NCBI RefSeq assembly: GCF_019457635.1
Contig: NZ_CP080412.1
Location: 1,302,001 to 1,366,000, forward strand
Origin: Shewanella mangrovisoli
Lineage (GTDB): Bacteria; Pseudomonadota; Gammaproteobacteria; Enterobacterales; Shewanellaceae
Length of the DNA: 64,000 nt
Reading direction: 5' to 3'
Part shown: positions 27,014-36,207 of the stretch, piece by piece
Position numbering within the stretch: position 1 is the first letter of the stretch
How the letters are laid out: the number at the start of each line of letters is the position of its first letter
Program-made: the position numbers and the translations under genes
Notes under the pieces: model-generated
Databases searched by the model: none
Seen by the model: only the letters and a program-made list of their open reading frames with translations
Told to the model about the DNA's origin: nothing

Positions 27014-28117
27014 ATGGCGCTGCACAGTATAGAAGAGATCATCGAGGATATTCGTCAAGGCAAAATGGTTATTTTGATGGATGACGAAGACAGAGAAAAC
27101 GAAGGCGACCTGATTATGGCGGCCGAGCTGGTGACGCCTGAAGCGATTAACTTTATGGCGAAATACGGTCGTGGACTTATCTGCCAAACGATGACTAAGG
27201 CCCGTTGCCAGCAGTTAAACCTGCCCTTGATGGTGACTAACAACAATGCGCAGTTCTCGACTAACTTTACGGTATCGATTGAAGCGGCTGAAGGCGTAAC
27301 CACCGGGATTTCGGCCCACGATCGCGCTGTGACTGTTAAAGCTGCCGTGGCTAAAGATGCCAAGGCATCGGATTTAGTACAACCTGGTCATATCTTCCCA
27401 TTAATGGCGCAGGACGGCGGCGTGTTAACCCGCGCAGGTCACACTGAGGCGGGTTGTGATTTAGCCCGTTTAGCGGGGCTTGAGCCATCGGGCGTGATTG
27501 TTGAGATCCTCAATGAAGACGGCACTATGGCCCGTCGCCCTGATTTAGAGATTTTCTCTGAATTGCATGGGATTAAAATCGGCACTATTGCGGCGCTTAT
27601 CGAATACCGCAACACCAAAGAAACCACTGTCGTGCGTGAAGCCAAATGTAAACTGCCAACCCGCTTTGGCGAGTTCGACATGGTGACCTTTAGGGATACT
27701 ATCGACAATCAACTGCACTTTGCCTTAGTGAAGGGCGAGGTGAAGCCAGATTGTTTAGTGCGCGTACACTTACAAAATACTTTCAACGATTTACTCCACT
27801 CGGAGCGCGATCAGCAGCGTAGTTGGCCGCTTGAAAAAGCCATGGAGCGTATTTCTGCCGAAGGTGGAGTGTTGGTGCTGCTGGGCAATCAAGAGCATAC
27901 CTGTGAAATTCTCTCTAAAGTCAAAGCCTTTGAAGCAGAAGATCAAGGTCAAGCGCCAGCGTCTGCAAAATGGCAAGGCACTTCGCGCCGCGTGGGTGTA
28001 GGTTCGCAAATCCTTGCCAGCCTTGGGGTAACCAAAATGCGTCTCTTAAGTTCGCCTAAGCGTTATCACTCGCTCTCTGGCTTTGGTCTTGAAGTGACTG
28101 AATACGTAGCGGAGTAA
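27014..28117 (+). CDS. ribBA: 3,4-dihydroxy-2-butanone 4-phosphate synthase with degenerate GTP cyclohydrolase II domain (RibBX type)
   Basis: 367 residues. The N-terminal domain (1-200) is a complete Rib[12 protein letters not shown], and HTEAGCDL with the catalytic residues; it turns ribulose 5-phosphate into the four-carbon riboflavin precursor. The C-terminal domain (about 205-365) has the RibA fold but has lost the zinc cysteines: the HSEC position reads HLQN (252-255), the LRCDC position reads LHSERD (261-266), and EGRG reads GNQEHT (291-296). It therefore should not be a GTP cyclohydrolase. This matches the RibBX variant described in Shewanella, and a separate ribA is expected elsewhere. 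Databases usually name it ribBA. Confidence 0.95.
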   Translation: MALHSIEEIIEDIRQGKMVILMDDEDRENEGDLIMAAELVTPEAINFMAKYGRGLICQTMTKARCQQLNLPLMVTNNNAQFSTNFTVSIEAAEGVTTGISAHDRAVTVKAAVAKDAKASDLVQPGHIFPLMAQDGGVLTRAGHTEAGCDLARLAGLEPSGVIVEILNEDGTMARRPDLEIFSELHGIKIGTIAALIEYRNTKETTVVREAKCKLPTRFGEFDMVTFRDTIDNQLHFALVKGEVKPDCLVRVHLQNTFNDLLHSERDQQRSWPLEKAMERISAEGGVLVLLGNQEHTCEILSKVKAFEAEDQGQAPASAKWQGTSRRVGVGSQILASLGVTKMRLLSSPKRYHSLSGFGLEVTEYVAE

Positions 28118-28256
28118 CAGGCCGAGCTTGTTAGACGTTGCACTAAGGTAAAATTAATCATTTGTATAATTTGCATAGGGCTGTGGGCGATTGACTGTGG
28201 TATCATGTCGCCACTTTTCGCCCAAGCCGGGTGCTTTAGCTAAATTAGGTAAGAAA

Positions 28257-28733
28257 ATGAACGTAGTTCAAGGTAATATCGAAGCGAAGAATGCCAAAGT
28301 TGCGATTGTAATTTCGCGTTTTAACAGCTTTTTAGTTGAGAGCCTGCTTGAAGGTGCACTTGACACGCTGAAACGTTTTGGCCAAGTCAGTGATGAAAAC
28401 ATCACTGTCGTCCGTGTACCTGGTGCGGTTGAGTTACCGCTGGCTGCACGTCGTGTTGCCGCAAGTGGTAAGTTTGACGGTATCATCGCACTTGGTGCTG
28501 TGATCCGTGGTGGTACCCCTCATTTTGATTTTGTTGCAGGTGAATGTAACAAAGGTCTAGCTCAAATCGCATTAGAGTTCGATCTGCCCGTTGCCTTCGG
28601 TGTATTGACGACAGATACCATTGAACAAGCCATTGAGCGTTCAGGTACTAAAGCAGGTAACAAGGGCGGCGAAGCTGCACTAAGCTTGCTTGAAATGGTC
28701 AATGTTCTGCAACAGCTAGAACAACAGTTGTAA
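28257..28733 (+). CDS. ribH: 6,7-dimethyl-8-ribityllumazine synthase
   Basis: 158 residues from the ATG at 28257 ([20 protein letters not shown]). Family segments are [25 protein letters not shown] (with the catalytic His) and [12 protein letters not shown]. It condenses the RibA/RibD product with the RibB product and usually forms capsid-like assemblies. The frame stays open upstream to 28191, but those residues are not conserved and an AGG element precedes 28257. nusB starts 14 bp downstream. Confidence 0.97.
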
Positions 28734-28747
28734 TAGTAGGAAAAATA

Positions 28748-29152
28748 ATGAAGCCTTCTGAGCGCCGCAAGGCCCGCCGTTTAGCCGTACAAGCCATTTA
28801 TTCATGGCAACTAAGCGGGAATAATATTGCCGATGTCGAGCACGAGTTTTTAACTGAACAGAGCCTCGACGGTGTTGATGTAGCTTATTTTCGTGAGCTA
28901 TTTGCAGGCGTAGCAACTAAGAAAACCCAACTGGATGAGTTGTTCATTCCACACTTAGACCGCCCGATTGATGAGGTGTCGCCAGTGGAGAAGGCCATAG
29001 TTCGCTTAGCGGCCTATGAGCTGACTTTCCGTAAAGATGTGCCGTTCAAAGTCGCGATTAACGAGGCGATTGAACTGGCTAAAGCTTTCGGTGCGGATGA
29101 AAGCCATAAGTTTGTTAATGGATTACTCGACAAACTGGTTGCACGTAAGTAA
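28748..29152 (+). CDS. nusB: transcription antitermination factor NusB
   Basis: 134 residues, all-helical. It starts [20 protein letters not shown] and ends with [14 protein letters not shown] and [10 protein letters not shown], the RNA-binding and NusE-contacting parts. With NusE it binds boxA RNA in rRNA leaders and allows antitermination. The ribH-nusB-thiL order is common in this class. A hairpin terminator follows directly. Confidence 0.97.
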
Positions 29153-29160
29153 TAAGGACA

Positions 29161-29182
29161 AACGGTATCTTAGGATACCGTT
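29161..29182 (+). terminator. terminator after nusB
   Basis: A 9-bp stem AACGGTATC/GATACCGTT with loop TTAG and a T-run, 8 bp after the nusB stop. thiL, 50 bp further, would need read-through or its own promoter. Confidence 0.85.
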
Positions 29183-29230
29183 TTTCATTGCTAACAAAGG
29201 TGGCCGATGTGAGTCGCGCCAAACTGTACA

Positions 29231-30187
29231 GTGAAAGAATTCCAACTTATTGAATGTTATTTCAATCACCGCGGCCCCACGCGCCGTGATGTCAAACTGA
29301 GTATTGGCGACGATTGCGCCCTAGTGCAGCCCGCCGAAAACAAGTCGATCGCCATCTCCTGCGATACCTTAGTCGAAAACGTTCACTTCTTCCCCGATAT
29401 TCCCCCTCAAGCCTTAGGTTACAAAGCCTTAGCTGTGAATCTTTCGGATTTAGCCGCCATGGGGGCTGAACCTGCTTGGATGACGCTTGCGCTTACCTTG
29501 CCAGAGGTTAACGAAGCCTGGCTGAGTGGGTTTAGTGAGGGACTCTTCGAAGCTGCGGAATACTATGGTATTGCCCTTATTGGCGGTGATACTACCCGCG
29601 GCCCTAGAGCCATTAACATTACCGTGCATGGACAAGTACCGCAGGGTAAGGCGCTGACTCGCCACGGTGCAAAAGCGGGTGACTGGATTTATGTGACAGG
29701 TACGCTAGGCGATTCGGCATTAGGGCTGGATTTGATCCGTGGCGTGCAGCATGCGCGTGCGGAGCATAAAGAGTTCTTAATCAATCGCCATTATCGTCCG
29801 ACGCCTCGAGTGTTAGCGGGTCAATCGTTACGGTCTTTGGCATCCAGTGCCATCGACTTATCCGACGGTTTTATCTCCGACATTGGCCATATCCTCAAAG
29901 CATCGCAGGTGGGTGCTGTTGTGGATGTGGGCACGATTCCGTTGTCCCGCGCGATGCAAGATACCGTGAGTGAAGAGCATGCTTTAGGTTATGCGCTAAC
30001 GGGGGGCGAGGATTATGAGCTGCTCTTTACCGTGCCAGAGGCACAAAAAGGTGCTTTAGAAACGGCACTGAGCCACGCTGGGACTAAGTTTGTGCGGGTT
30101 GGGCAAATTTGCGCGGGCAGTAAACTTAAATTGCAACTCAATGGTGAGCCGTTTACGCCGCCATATCATGGTTTTGAGCATTTTTAA
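29231..30187 (+). CDS. thiL: thiamine-monophosphate kinase
   Basis: 318 residues of the PurM/ThiL fold. Metal and nucleotide sites are visible in SIGDDCALV, AVNLSDLAAMGA, IGGDTTRG, AIDLSDGF and ALTGGEDYELLFTV. It phosphorylates thiamine monophosphate to the active cofactor. The start is GTG at 29231, set by the conserved MKEFQLIECYF opening; no clear ribosome-binding site precedes it. The stop shares a base with the pgpA start (TAATG), so pgpA is translationally coupled. Confidence 0.96.
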   Translation: MKEFQLIECYFNHRGPTRRDVKLSIGDDCALVQPAENKSIAISCDTLVENVHFFPDIPPQALGYKALAVNLSDLAAMGAEPAWMTLALTLPEVNEAWLSGFSEGLFEAAEYYGIALIGGDTTRGPRAINITVHGQVPQGKALTRHGAKAGDWIYVTGTLGDSALGLDLIRGVQHARAEHKEFLINRHYRPTPRVLAGQSLRSLASSAIDLSDGFISDIGHILKASQVGAVVDVGTIPLSRAMQDTVSEEHALGYALTGGEDYELLFTVPEAQKGALETALSHAGTKFVRVGQICAGSKLKLQLNGEPFTPPYHGFEHF

Positions 30188-30681
30188 TGAAGTTGTTATC
30201 CCAAGATCAGGCGCTGTCGCGCCTGTCTCTTAAAAATCCGATCCATTTTTTAGCTTTAGGCTTTGGCAGTGGTTTAGCGGCTAAGGCGCCCGGCACCTTT
30301 GGTACCTTAGCGGCAGTTCCGCTCTATTTGTTATTGGCGCAATTGCCCTTGAGTTGGTATTTAGCCGTGACCTTAGTATGCGTACTCGCGGGGATTTATA
30401 TCTGCGATAAGGCGGCTAAGGACATGGGCGTACATGACCATGGCGCAATTGTTTGGGATGAAGTAGCAGGCCTATTAATCACTATGATTGCGGCGCCAGC
30501 CGGAGTGCTCTGGTTAGTCGTTGGTTTTGTGCTGTTTCGTCTCTTTGACATCATCAAACCTTGGCCAATCCGTTGGCTCGATGCCAAGGTCGAAGGCGGC
30601 TTTGGCATTATGATCGACGATGTATTAGCAGGCATTTTTGCGCTTATTGGTGTGCAGGCCCTGGCTGCTTTTATCCATTAA
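30187..30681 (+). CDS. pgpA: phosphatidylglycerophosphatase A
   Basis: 164 residues. Family segments are GFGSGLAAKAPGTFGT near residue 25 and the acidic motif IVWDEVAGLLI, with several hydrophobic helices and the end IMIDDVLAGIFA. It removes phosphate from phosphatidylglycerophosphate to make phosphatidylglycerol at the inner membrane. It is coupled to thiL by a one-base overlap. Confidence 0.96.
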   Translation: MKLLSQDQALSRLSLKNPIHFLALGFGSGLAAKAPGTFGTLAAVPLYLLLAQLPLSWYLAVTLVCVLAGIYICDKAAKDMGVHDHGAIVWDEVAGLLITMIAAPAGVLWLVVGFVLFRLFDIIKPWPIRWLDAKVEGGFGIMIDDVLAGIFALIGVQALAAFIH

Positions 30682-30703
30682 CGAAAGCAGTTTTGTGTTA
30701 ATT

Positions 30704-30735
30704 AAGCCGCCGTTAGTGAATGCTAAAGGCGGCTT
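30704..30735. terminator. terminator between pgpA and the universal stress protein gene
   Basis: AAGCCGCC/GGCGGCTT, an 8-bp GC-rich stem, with an inner TTAG/CTAA pairing in the loop, then TTGTTT. It lies 22 bp after pgpA and just before the end of the converging gene. Confidence 0.85.
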
Positions 30736-30752
30736 TTGTTTGTGTCGGTGTT

Positions 30753-31628
30753 TTAATGCGGATGCCTCGGTTTGACAATAAAGAGATCGGTGCGCAGCTT
30801 GTTAATGATATTTCGCGCCGCATTACCTTTAAATGCACTCAACATGCCTTTGCGTTCGGCGCTGCCCATCACCAGCATATTGACGTTGAGCCTGCGGGCC
30901 TCATTGGCAATCGTATCTTCGGGCAAGCCTTCTTCAATGTGTAAGTTGCGAGTGCTGAGATTATGCTGCCGTGCCACCGTTGTGAGTCTTGCCTTATATT
31001 TGTCCCGTTCACAGAGTTGCTCTTGTTGCTGATGATTAAAGCTCATATAGAAGGGATCGGGCAAGTAACTGTTAATTAAGTGCAGATCATTAGATAGCAA
31101 GGTTGCAATCCGTTTACTTTCTTCTATCAGCGTTTCATTAAACTCAAGGTGACTGGTATTTTCATTGTCTAGTTCAAGGGCGGTGAGTACGTGACCATTT
31201 TCGTGCCAATCTTCAAGATCGACAAACATCACCGGAATATTAGGCAATCTCAGTAATTGCCATTCATCTGCAATTAAAAATTCACTGAAGAAAGGTGGAT
31301 AGAATTTATGACTGACGATGATGAGGTCGTAATCTAACTGGCTACATTCATTGACGATAGCATTATGAATTGAATGGGAAAGGCATTCCTTTATACGGAT
31401 TGGATATTGTTTGTCGGGATAGGCCAAGATAGGCTTTCGCCTGTCATCAGGCATTAACTTTGACTTATCTCTATGAAATAACAGATTAAGATTAAAATTG
31501 TGGGTTCGTTTCACTTTTAGGATAGTTAACGATGCGTGGCATTTCCTGGCCAATACGACGGACTTTTTTAGAACCGCGTTGGGGGGAACTGATTCATCCA
31601 CCGCCGCGAGAATATGCTGGAAAGGCAT
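30753..31628 (-). CDS. tandem-domain universal stress protein (UspE-like)
   Basis: 291 residues with two Usp domains. The first opens MPFQHILAAVDESVPPNAVL; the second ends with NMLVMGSAERKGMLSAFKGN then AARNI, close to the G-2x-G-9x-G nucleotide motif. Such proteins help survival of starvation and oxidative stress in the cytoplasm. The ATG at 31628 is chosen because a strong AGGAG lies upstream and the Usp domain starts there; the open frame extends to 31682. It is preceded by an AT-rich region of about 410 bp. Confidence 0.88.
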   Translation of the reverse strand: MPFQHILAAVDESVPPNAVLKKSVVLARKCHASLTILKVKRTHNFNLNLLFHRDKSKLMPDDRRKPILAYPDKQYPIRIKECLSHSIHNAIVNECSQLDYDLIIVSHKFYPPFFSEFLIADEWQLLRLPNIPVMFVDLEDWHENGHVLTALELDNENTSHLEFNETLIEESKRIATLLSNDLHLINSYLPDPFYMSFNHQQQEQLCERDKYKARLTTVARQHNLSTRNLHIEEGLPEDTIANEARRLNVNMLVMGSAERKGMLSAFKGNAARNIINKLRTDLFIVKPRHPH

Positions 31629-32041
31629 GCTAAAACTCCTATTGACCTGAGAGGTAATTAAGTCTAGGAAAATAGGGCTCATACGGTAATATTAATTATC
31701 GCTATTAAATTTGCAATCTAGCCGATAATAATCTAACTAAAGTTAATAATTAAATTTCATGTAGTTACCTTAATCTACGATAGTGCTTTCGAATATTTTT
31801 TTATAATCATGCCTATTTATATAAAAATTTATTCATTCACCCTTCACAAAGGTGATTTTTATTATCATAGGGTATTTGGTATCGAGTATTTAGATATTGG
31901 GTTGTTTGAATATTCTAACGTATTCTAAAATTTAATATTATTTATGCTTTAGCTTGGATAATTATTCTGCACAATAAAAATGAAGGCTCTCTCAGAACCT
32001 TCATTATGTGTACATCTTTATTTACAAGATTAAGCGAATGA
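31629..32041. other. 413-bp AT-rich intergenic region
   Basis: No coding frame is visible. The region holds the promoter and leader of the stress-protein gene at its left side and the recN terminator at its right end. The middle (31690-31970) is very AT-rich with no repeat that I can name. Confidence 0.5.
31979..32005 (-). terminator. terminator after recN
   Basis: An 8-bp stem AATGAAGG/CCTTCATT with an 11-base loop; read on the minus strand it is followed by TTTTATTG. It lies 37 bp past the recN stop. Confidence 0.75.
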
Positions 32042-33700
32042 CTACTGTAATAACTCCCGTGCATTGGCTAAGGTGTTGGTGGTAATCGTATCGCCACCGA
32101 GTAATCTGGCGAGCTCTTGGATACGTTGTTCCTTATCTAAAGGCGTCATAGTGGTTTCAGTACTTCCTGCCTTGTTGAATTTATTCACAAACATATGTTG
32201 ATGACCATTACCTGCAACTTGCGGCAAGTGGGTTACACACAGTACTTGGGTCGATTCGCCAAGGCTACGCAGCATACGTCCAACCACGGCTGCAGTGGGG
32301 CCCGAGATCCCAACATCCACCTCATCGAAAATGAGTGTTGGTGTGGCAACCTTTTTCGCGGTAATGACTTGAATACCTAAGCCAATACGTGACAATTCGC
32401 CGCCTGAGGCAACCCTAGATATAGGTTGTAATGGCTGGCCAGGGTTGGTGGTGACCATAAACTCTATATTATCGCTGCCATTCATCGACATGATTTCTGG
32501 GTTGAAATTCACTTCAATGGTGAACTTACCCTTAGGCATATTGAGTTCGTGGATGGATTGAGTCACCAACTTATCCAACTCTTTCGCATAACGGGCGCGG
32601 CTCTGACTCAGCTTTTGCGCGTTAGCGAGGTAGGCCACTTTACTGGCCTCCAGTTGGCGTTGGATATCTTCTAGCTTATTTTCATCATCATCGAGTGTGG
32701 TGAGTTCGGCCCTGAGGGCGAGATGATGCTCGGCTAATTTGTCTGGGTTAACATGGTGCTTACGGGCCAGTTGCATGGCTTTAGAGAGCCTTTCCTCTAA
32801 ATAGGCAAAATGCGCGGGGTCGAGTTCAAGTTTACTTAGGTAGTGCTGCAATTCGCCTGCGCTCTCTTGCACTTGAATTAGCGCTTCGTTCAGCATAGTG
32901 CTGACATTGGTTAATGCGGGATCATAGCTTTGCAAATTCTCTGCAAGGCCAACGGCTTTATTCAGTAGTGACTCGATATTGCTCTCTTCACCATCCGTGA
33001 GCAAAAACAGGCTGGCTTGGCAGCTATCGACCAATTCGGTGCCGTTTGCGAGACGTTTGTGTTCCTGTTCAATCTCTTCAAATTCACCGACCTTGAGATC
33101 AAACTCATCTAACTCTTCAACTTGATATTGCACCAGTTGTTTACGGGCGATACGTTCCTGCTGTGAGGCTTCTAATTGTTTGAGTTCGGCTTCAATTTGT
33201 TTACAGCGCTGATAGCTTGCCGCTACTGTGTCTATCAGTAGTCTGTGATTGGCGTAGCTATCGAGTAAGGTGAGCTGGTGTTCACTCTTTAACATTGCAT
33301 GGTGGGCGTGCTGGCCATGAATCCCCACAAGCAATTGTCCCAGTAATTTCAGTTGAGTTAACGGCACAGGATTGCCATTGATATAGGCGCGTGAGCGGCC
33401 ATCACTGCCAATGGTTCGACGCAGAATACACTCATCATCGAGTTCGAGATCGTTATCTTCGAGCCAGCGTTTTGCCAGAGGCACATCCTCGAGTGAAAAT
33501 CGGGCACTGACTTCGGTTTTGCTCGCGCCAGGGCGAACACTGCTGGCATCGGCACGGTTGCCTAGGCACAAACCTAGCGCGTCGATGGCAATGGATTTCC
33601 CCGCGCCAGTCTCACCGGTAATGCTGGTCATACCGGGGCGAAAGTCCAGTTCAAGGAAACGTACGATAGCGAAATTGTTGATGCTGAGTTGGCAAAGCAT
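32042..33700 (-). CDS. recN: DNA repair protein RecN
   Basis: 552 residues, SMC-like. The N-terminal ATPase half has Walker A GETGAGKS and the start MLCQLSINNFAIVRFLELDF; a long coiled coil (about 155-365) follows; the C-terminal half has the signature RVASGGELSRIGLGIQV and Walker B TLIFDEVDVGISG. RecN holds broken DNA ends together during recombinational repair in the cytoplasm. AGGAA precedes the ATG. Two LexA-type boxes lie 33-70 bp upstream, so it should be among the most strongly SOS-induced genes. Confidence 0.97.
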   Translation of the reverse strand: MLCQLSINNFAIVRFLELDFRPGMTSITGETGAGKSIAIDALGLCLGNRADASSVRPGASKTEVSARFSLEDVPLAKRWLEDNDLELDDECILRRTIGSDGRSRAYINGNPVPLTQLKLLGQLLVGIHGQHAHHAMLKSEHQLTLLDSYANHRLLIDTVAASYQRCKQIEAELKQLEASQQERIARKQLVQYQVEELDEFDLKVGEFEEIEQEHKRLANGTELVDSCQASLFLLTDGEESNIESLLNKAVGLAENLQSYDPALTNVSTMLNEALIQVQESAGELQHYLSKLELDPAHFAYLEERLSKAMQLARKHHVNPDKLAEHHLALRAELTTLDDDENKLEDIQRQLEASKVAYLANAQKLSQSRARYAKELDKLVTQSIHELNMPKGKFTIEVNFNPEIMSMNGSDNIEFMVTTNPGQPLQPISRVASGGELSRIGLGIQVITAKKVATPTLIFDEVDVGISGPTAAVVGRMLRSLGESTQVLCVTHLPQVAGNGHQHMFVNKFNKAGSTETTMTPLDKEQRIQELARLLGGDTITTNTLANARELLQ

Positions 33701-33732
33701 AGTGAGTTCCTGTCGAAAAACTTACCAAATCA

Positions 33733-33748
33733 CTGTATTGATAAACAG
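33733..33748. promoter_or_regulatory. LexA box upstream of recN, start-proximal
   Basis: CTGTATTGATAAACAG fits CTGT-N8-ACAG exactly, the gammaproteobacterial SOS box, 33 bp from the recN start codon. Confidence 0.88.
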
Positions 33749-33754
33749 TATATA

Positions 33755-33770
33755 CTGAATTTATATACAG
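33755..33770. promoter_or_regulatory. second LexA box upstream of recN, distal
   Basis: CTGAATTTATATACAG differs from CTGT-N8-ACAG by one base and is centred 22 bp from the first box, about two helical turns, which would allow side-by-side binding of two LexA dimers. Confidence 0.75.
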
Positions 33771-33829
33771 TAAAGTGGCTTTGGGTGAATATTCGACATG
33801 TCGCTATATTGTAAAATCTAATTATTTGT

Positions 33830-34792
33830 TTATGAATAGGTTTTAACGAGTTGCTCCAGAATGGGTAAGCTGAAAAAGGTCACTATAGTGCCAAAGAGTA
33901 TCCCTTGAGCACTGCTGGAGGCTTGAGTGTTATAGCGTTGAGCCAACAGATAGACACTTGCCGCAGTGGGTAAGGCGCTGAGGATGACGCCCATAACGAG
34001 ATAGTCGCCCGTGACACCCACGCCTTTTAACATGAAGTAAACCAAGGCGGGTTGCAGGATAAGTTTAAACAGGTTGATCAGGCTCAGTTCGATAAAGTTT
34101 GTCAGGCTAAAGACCTTGCTATCTTTTTGATAGCGCATAGCTTTAGCCAACACCATGCCGACGGCAAAGAGGGCACAGGGACTGGAGGTATTGCCTATCT
34201 GCTGGATCATCATTGCCAAGCCTGAGGGGAGAGTTATCCCTAATGCCGAGATGGCCACGCCAATAAAACAACCAATCACAATTGGGTTTTTCACCACGGC
34301 TAACAGCATGATCACTGCGGCGTGATGTTGTCGCTGTTTATTGGTGGCGAGCTCCAGCGAAACCAAGGCTACGGCAAACATGAGTACGGACAATAAACTG
34401 GCAATCGCAGCGGCAACTAAGGCGCTTTGTTGCTGGGGAAATAAGATGATAAGGAGTGGAATACCAATAAATGCGGTATTACCAAAAGTGGCATTTAAGG
34501 CGCGCACGGCGGCAATTGCATGTTGTTTAGGATTAACCAGCAGGGAGATGCCGATACAAACGAGGTAAATCAGCAGCATGGCTGCGCTGTACCCAGCGAT
34601 AAATCCCCACTGTAGGATCTCTTCAATGGGCTGCTGCGCCAGTGCTATCAACAGGATGGCAGGGAACGCAATATAGTAAACATATTGATTGAGTACTTGG
34701 TCTGTTTCTACTGGGAGAAAGCGCAGTTTTTGCACCAATGTGCCCAGTAGCATGATCCCGAAGACGGCAAACAGAGGGGTTAAAATGTTCAT
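33830..34792 (-). CDS. AEC-family (auxin efflux carrier-like) transporter
   Basis: About 320 residues with ten hydrophobic helices. MNILTPLFAVFGIMLLG at the start, LNATFGNTAFIGIPLL in the middle and GNTSSPCALFAVGMVLAKA in the second half are typical of bacterial AEC carriers, some of which export or exchange organic acids such as malate. The substrate is unknown. The start is ATG 34792 or a GTG three codons earlier (34801); an AGGA element fits the latter and GAGGG sits very close to the former. It is divergent from a LysR regulator. Confidence 0.87.
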   Translation of the reverse strand: MNILTPLFAVFGIMLLGTLVQKLRFLPVETDQVLNQYVYYIAFPAILLIALAQQPIEEILQWGFIAGYSAAMLLIYLVCIGISLLVNPKQHAIAAVRALNATFGNTAFIGIPLLIILFPQQQSALVAAAIASLLSVLMFAVALVSLELATNKQRQHHAAVIMLLAVVKNPIVIGCFIGVAISALGITLPSGLAMMIQQIGNTSSPCALFAVGMVLAKAMRYQKDSKVFSLTNFIELSLINLFKLILQPALVYFMLKGVGVTGDYLVMGVILSALPTAASVYLLAQRYNTQASSSAQGILFGTIVTFFSLPILEQLVKTYS

Positions 34793-34980
34793 GACCCTCA
34801 CTCATCCTTTTGTGTTGCTTATCCCGCGAGATAGCCTTAGTGATGCTTGATTTCATTCAAGCCGCCAAGGTGAGGTCGGTTGGGATGTTATTTCAGCGAA
34901 TTGACGATAATCGGCGCTAGCGCAGTAAATCTGTTAGCAAAATAGCATAGCATTCCCCCTAGAGGCTATTGCGCTATGGT

Positions 34981-35002
34981 CGTAGAAGTGAATAATTCTA
35001 CG
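34981..35002. promoter_or_regulatory. inverted repeat in the AEC/LysR divergent promoter region
   Basis: CGTAGAA (34981-34987) and TTCTACG (34996-35002) form perfect 7-bp arms with an 8-bp spacer, 67 bp ahead of the LysR gene. It is a likely LysR-type operator by position; not tested. Confidence 0.5.
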
Positions 35003-35068
35003 TTTAAAACACAATGAGTTAGTGCATAGTCTGAACAGAAGCACTCACATAAACGATTGGGATAGAAA

Positions 35069-35968
35069 ATGGCTGATGATATAGGCGCCGAGCTGCAGTT
35101 AATTTATCTGTTTGTGCATTTAGTGAATGCGGGGAGTTTTTCCCAAGCGGCTAAAGAGCTCGATATGCCCATCGCCACTGTGAGCCGTAAGCTGGCCAAA
35201 CTTGAGGAGAAGCTCGATAAGCAATTGTTTATGCGTAGCACTCGTAAGCTGCGGTTAACCGAAGAAGGCCTAGCATTATTCCAACGCTACCAGAGCGTCA
35301 TTGCCCAATTTGATGAACTCAGCGGTGTCGGCAGTGATAAACCCGAAGGGACATTGCGAATAGCGGCGCCGATTTCGATTATTTCTATCATCTTTATCCG
35401 TGCATTGAACGAGTTTGGGCGTTTATATCCCGATATTCGCCTGCATATTTCCCAAAGCAATGAGTTGGTGGATTTAATTGATAAAGGAATCGATGTGGCG
35501 ATTGTGGGCGGTGCCCAGCCCGATTCCTCTTGGGTGTCGAGCACCTTAGGCGAGCTTGATTACCGCCTATTTGCGACGCCGGAATATTTAGCCTCGGCGC
35601 CTAAGTTAACCCATCCCGATGATCTTGAAGCCCATCAGTTAATTAAAGTGTGGCCACTGTTTAACTGGCACTTAAAACACCCGAATGGCGAGTCGTTTTA
35701 TTTTAATGGCCCGACAAAGCTCACGCTCACGGATCTGCACGGTGCGATTCAGGCGACTCTCGATCATGGCGGCATTCTCTATGGCCCTGAATTATTTGTT
35801 AAACAGCAGATTAAAGAGGGACAGTTAAAAGTACTCTTGCCCGAATGGATAGGTGAGCAGCGCAGAATATCGATTCTGTATCACCAGCGGAGTCAGCAGC
35901 CGCTAAAGGTAAAAGTATTTATAGAGTTTATGCAGTCTAAGGCGCCCGAGCTGTTTTCGATGATTTAA
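35069..35968 (+). CDS. LysR-family transcriptional regulator
   Basis: 299 residues. The winged helix-turn-helix is at about 8-66 (GSFSQAAKELDMPIATVSRK, QLFMRSTRKLRLTEEG) and the effector domain at about 90-290 (GTLRIAAPISI). It is divergent from an AEC transporter, with an inverted repeat between them, so control of that transporter is the simplest reading. It converges on a small ORF 5 bp downstream. Confidence 0.92.
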   Translation: MADDIGAELQLIYLFVHLVNAGSFSQAAKELDMPIATVSRKLAKLEEKLDKQLFMRSTRKLRLTEEGLALFQRYQSVIAQFDELSGVGSDKPEGTLRIAAPISIISIIFIRALNEFGRLYPDIRLHISQSNELVDLIDKGIDVAIVGGAQPDSSWVSSTLGELDYRLFATPEYLASAPKLTHPDDLEAHQLIKVWPLFNWHLKHPNGESFYFNGPTKLTLTDLHGAIQATLDHGGILYGPELFVKQQIKEGQLKVLLPEWIGEQRRISILYHQRSQQPLKVKVFIEFMQSKAPELFSMI

Positions 35969-35973
35969 GCTCG

Positions 35974-36207
35974 TTAGCGTTTGCGGGGTTTTAGCGGATT
36001 TTTACTCATGGAGTTTTGGGTCTGCTTCGCCTCTTGCAGGCTAGCGCGGGTGGCGGGCACTATCCCCAGTTCAAGGTAGTAATTGACTAAACGGCGCAGT
36101 TCAAACAGAGAACCAATACGGCTTTGCTGGCCTATGGTGAGTTTCCAGGTATCGGTGCGACCTTCGCTATTGGTTAAGATAAATCCTTGGTAAACGAGTT
36201 TTTTCAT
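35974..36207 (-). CDS. small conserved-looking protein of unknown function
   Basis: 77 residues, basic C-terminus (NPLKPRKR). The opening MKKLVYQGFILTNSEGRTDTW followed by KLTIG and an IGSLFELRRLVNYYLE segment recalls small Shewanella/Vibrio proteins grouped as DUF3319, but I cannot confirm that. No signal or membrane segment. It lies 5 bp from the convergent LysR gene and ends before a 265-bp inverted-repeat element. The gene is probably real because the frame is clean and begins with a canonical ATG; the function is unknown. Confidence 0.6.
   Translation of the reverse strand: MKKLVYQGFILTNSEGRTDTWKLTIGQQSRIGSLFELRRLVNYYLELGIVPATRASLQEAKQTQNSMSKNPLKPRKR

Noticed and set aside
28118..28256. 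Possible FMN riboswitch or internal promoter between ribBX and ribH
   Set aside because: The gap is only 139 bp and none of the conserved RFN-element blocks are visible. TATAAT at 28165-28170 has no -35 at a normal distance.
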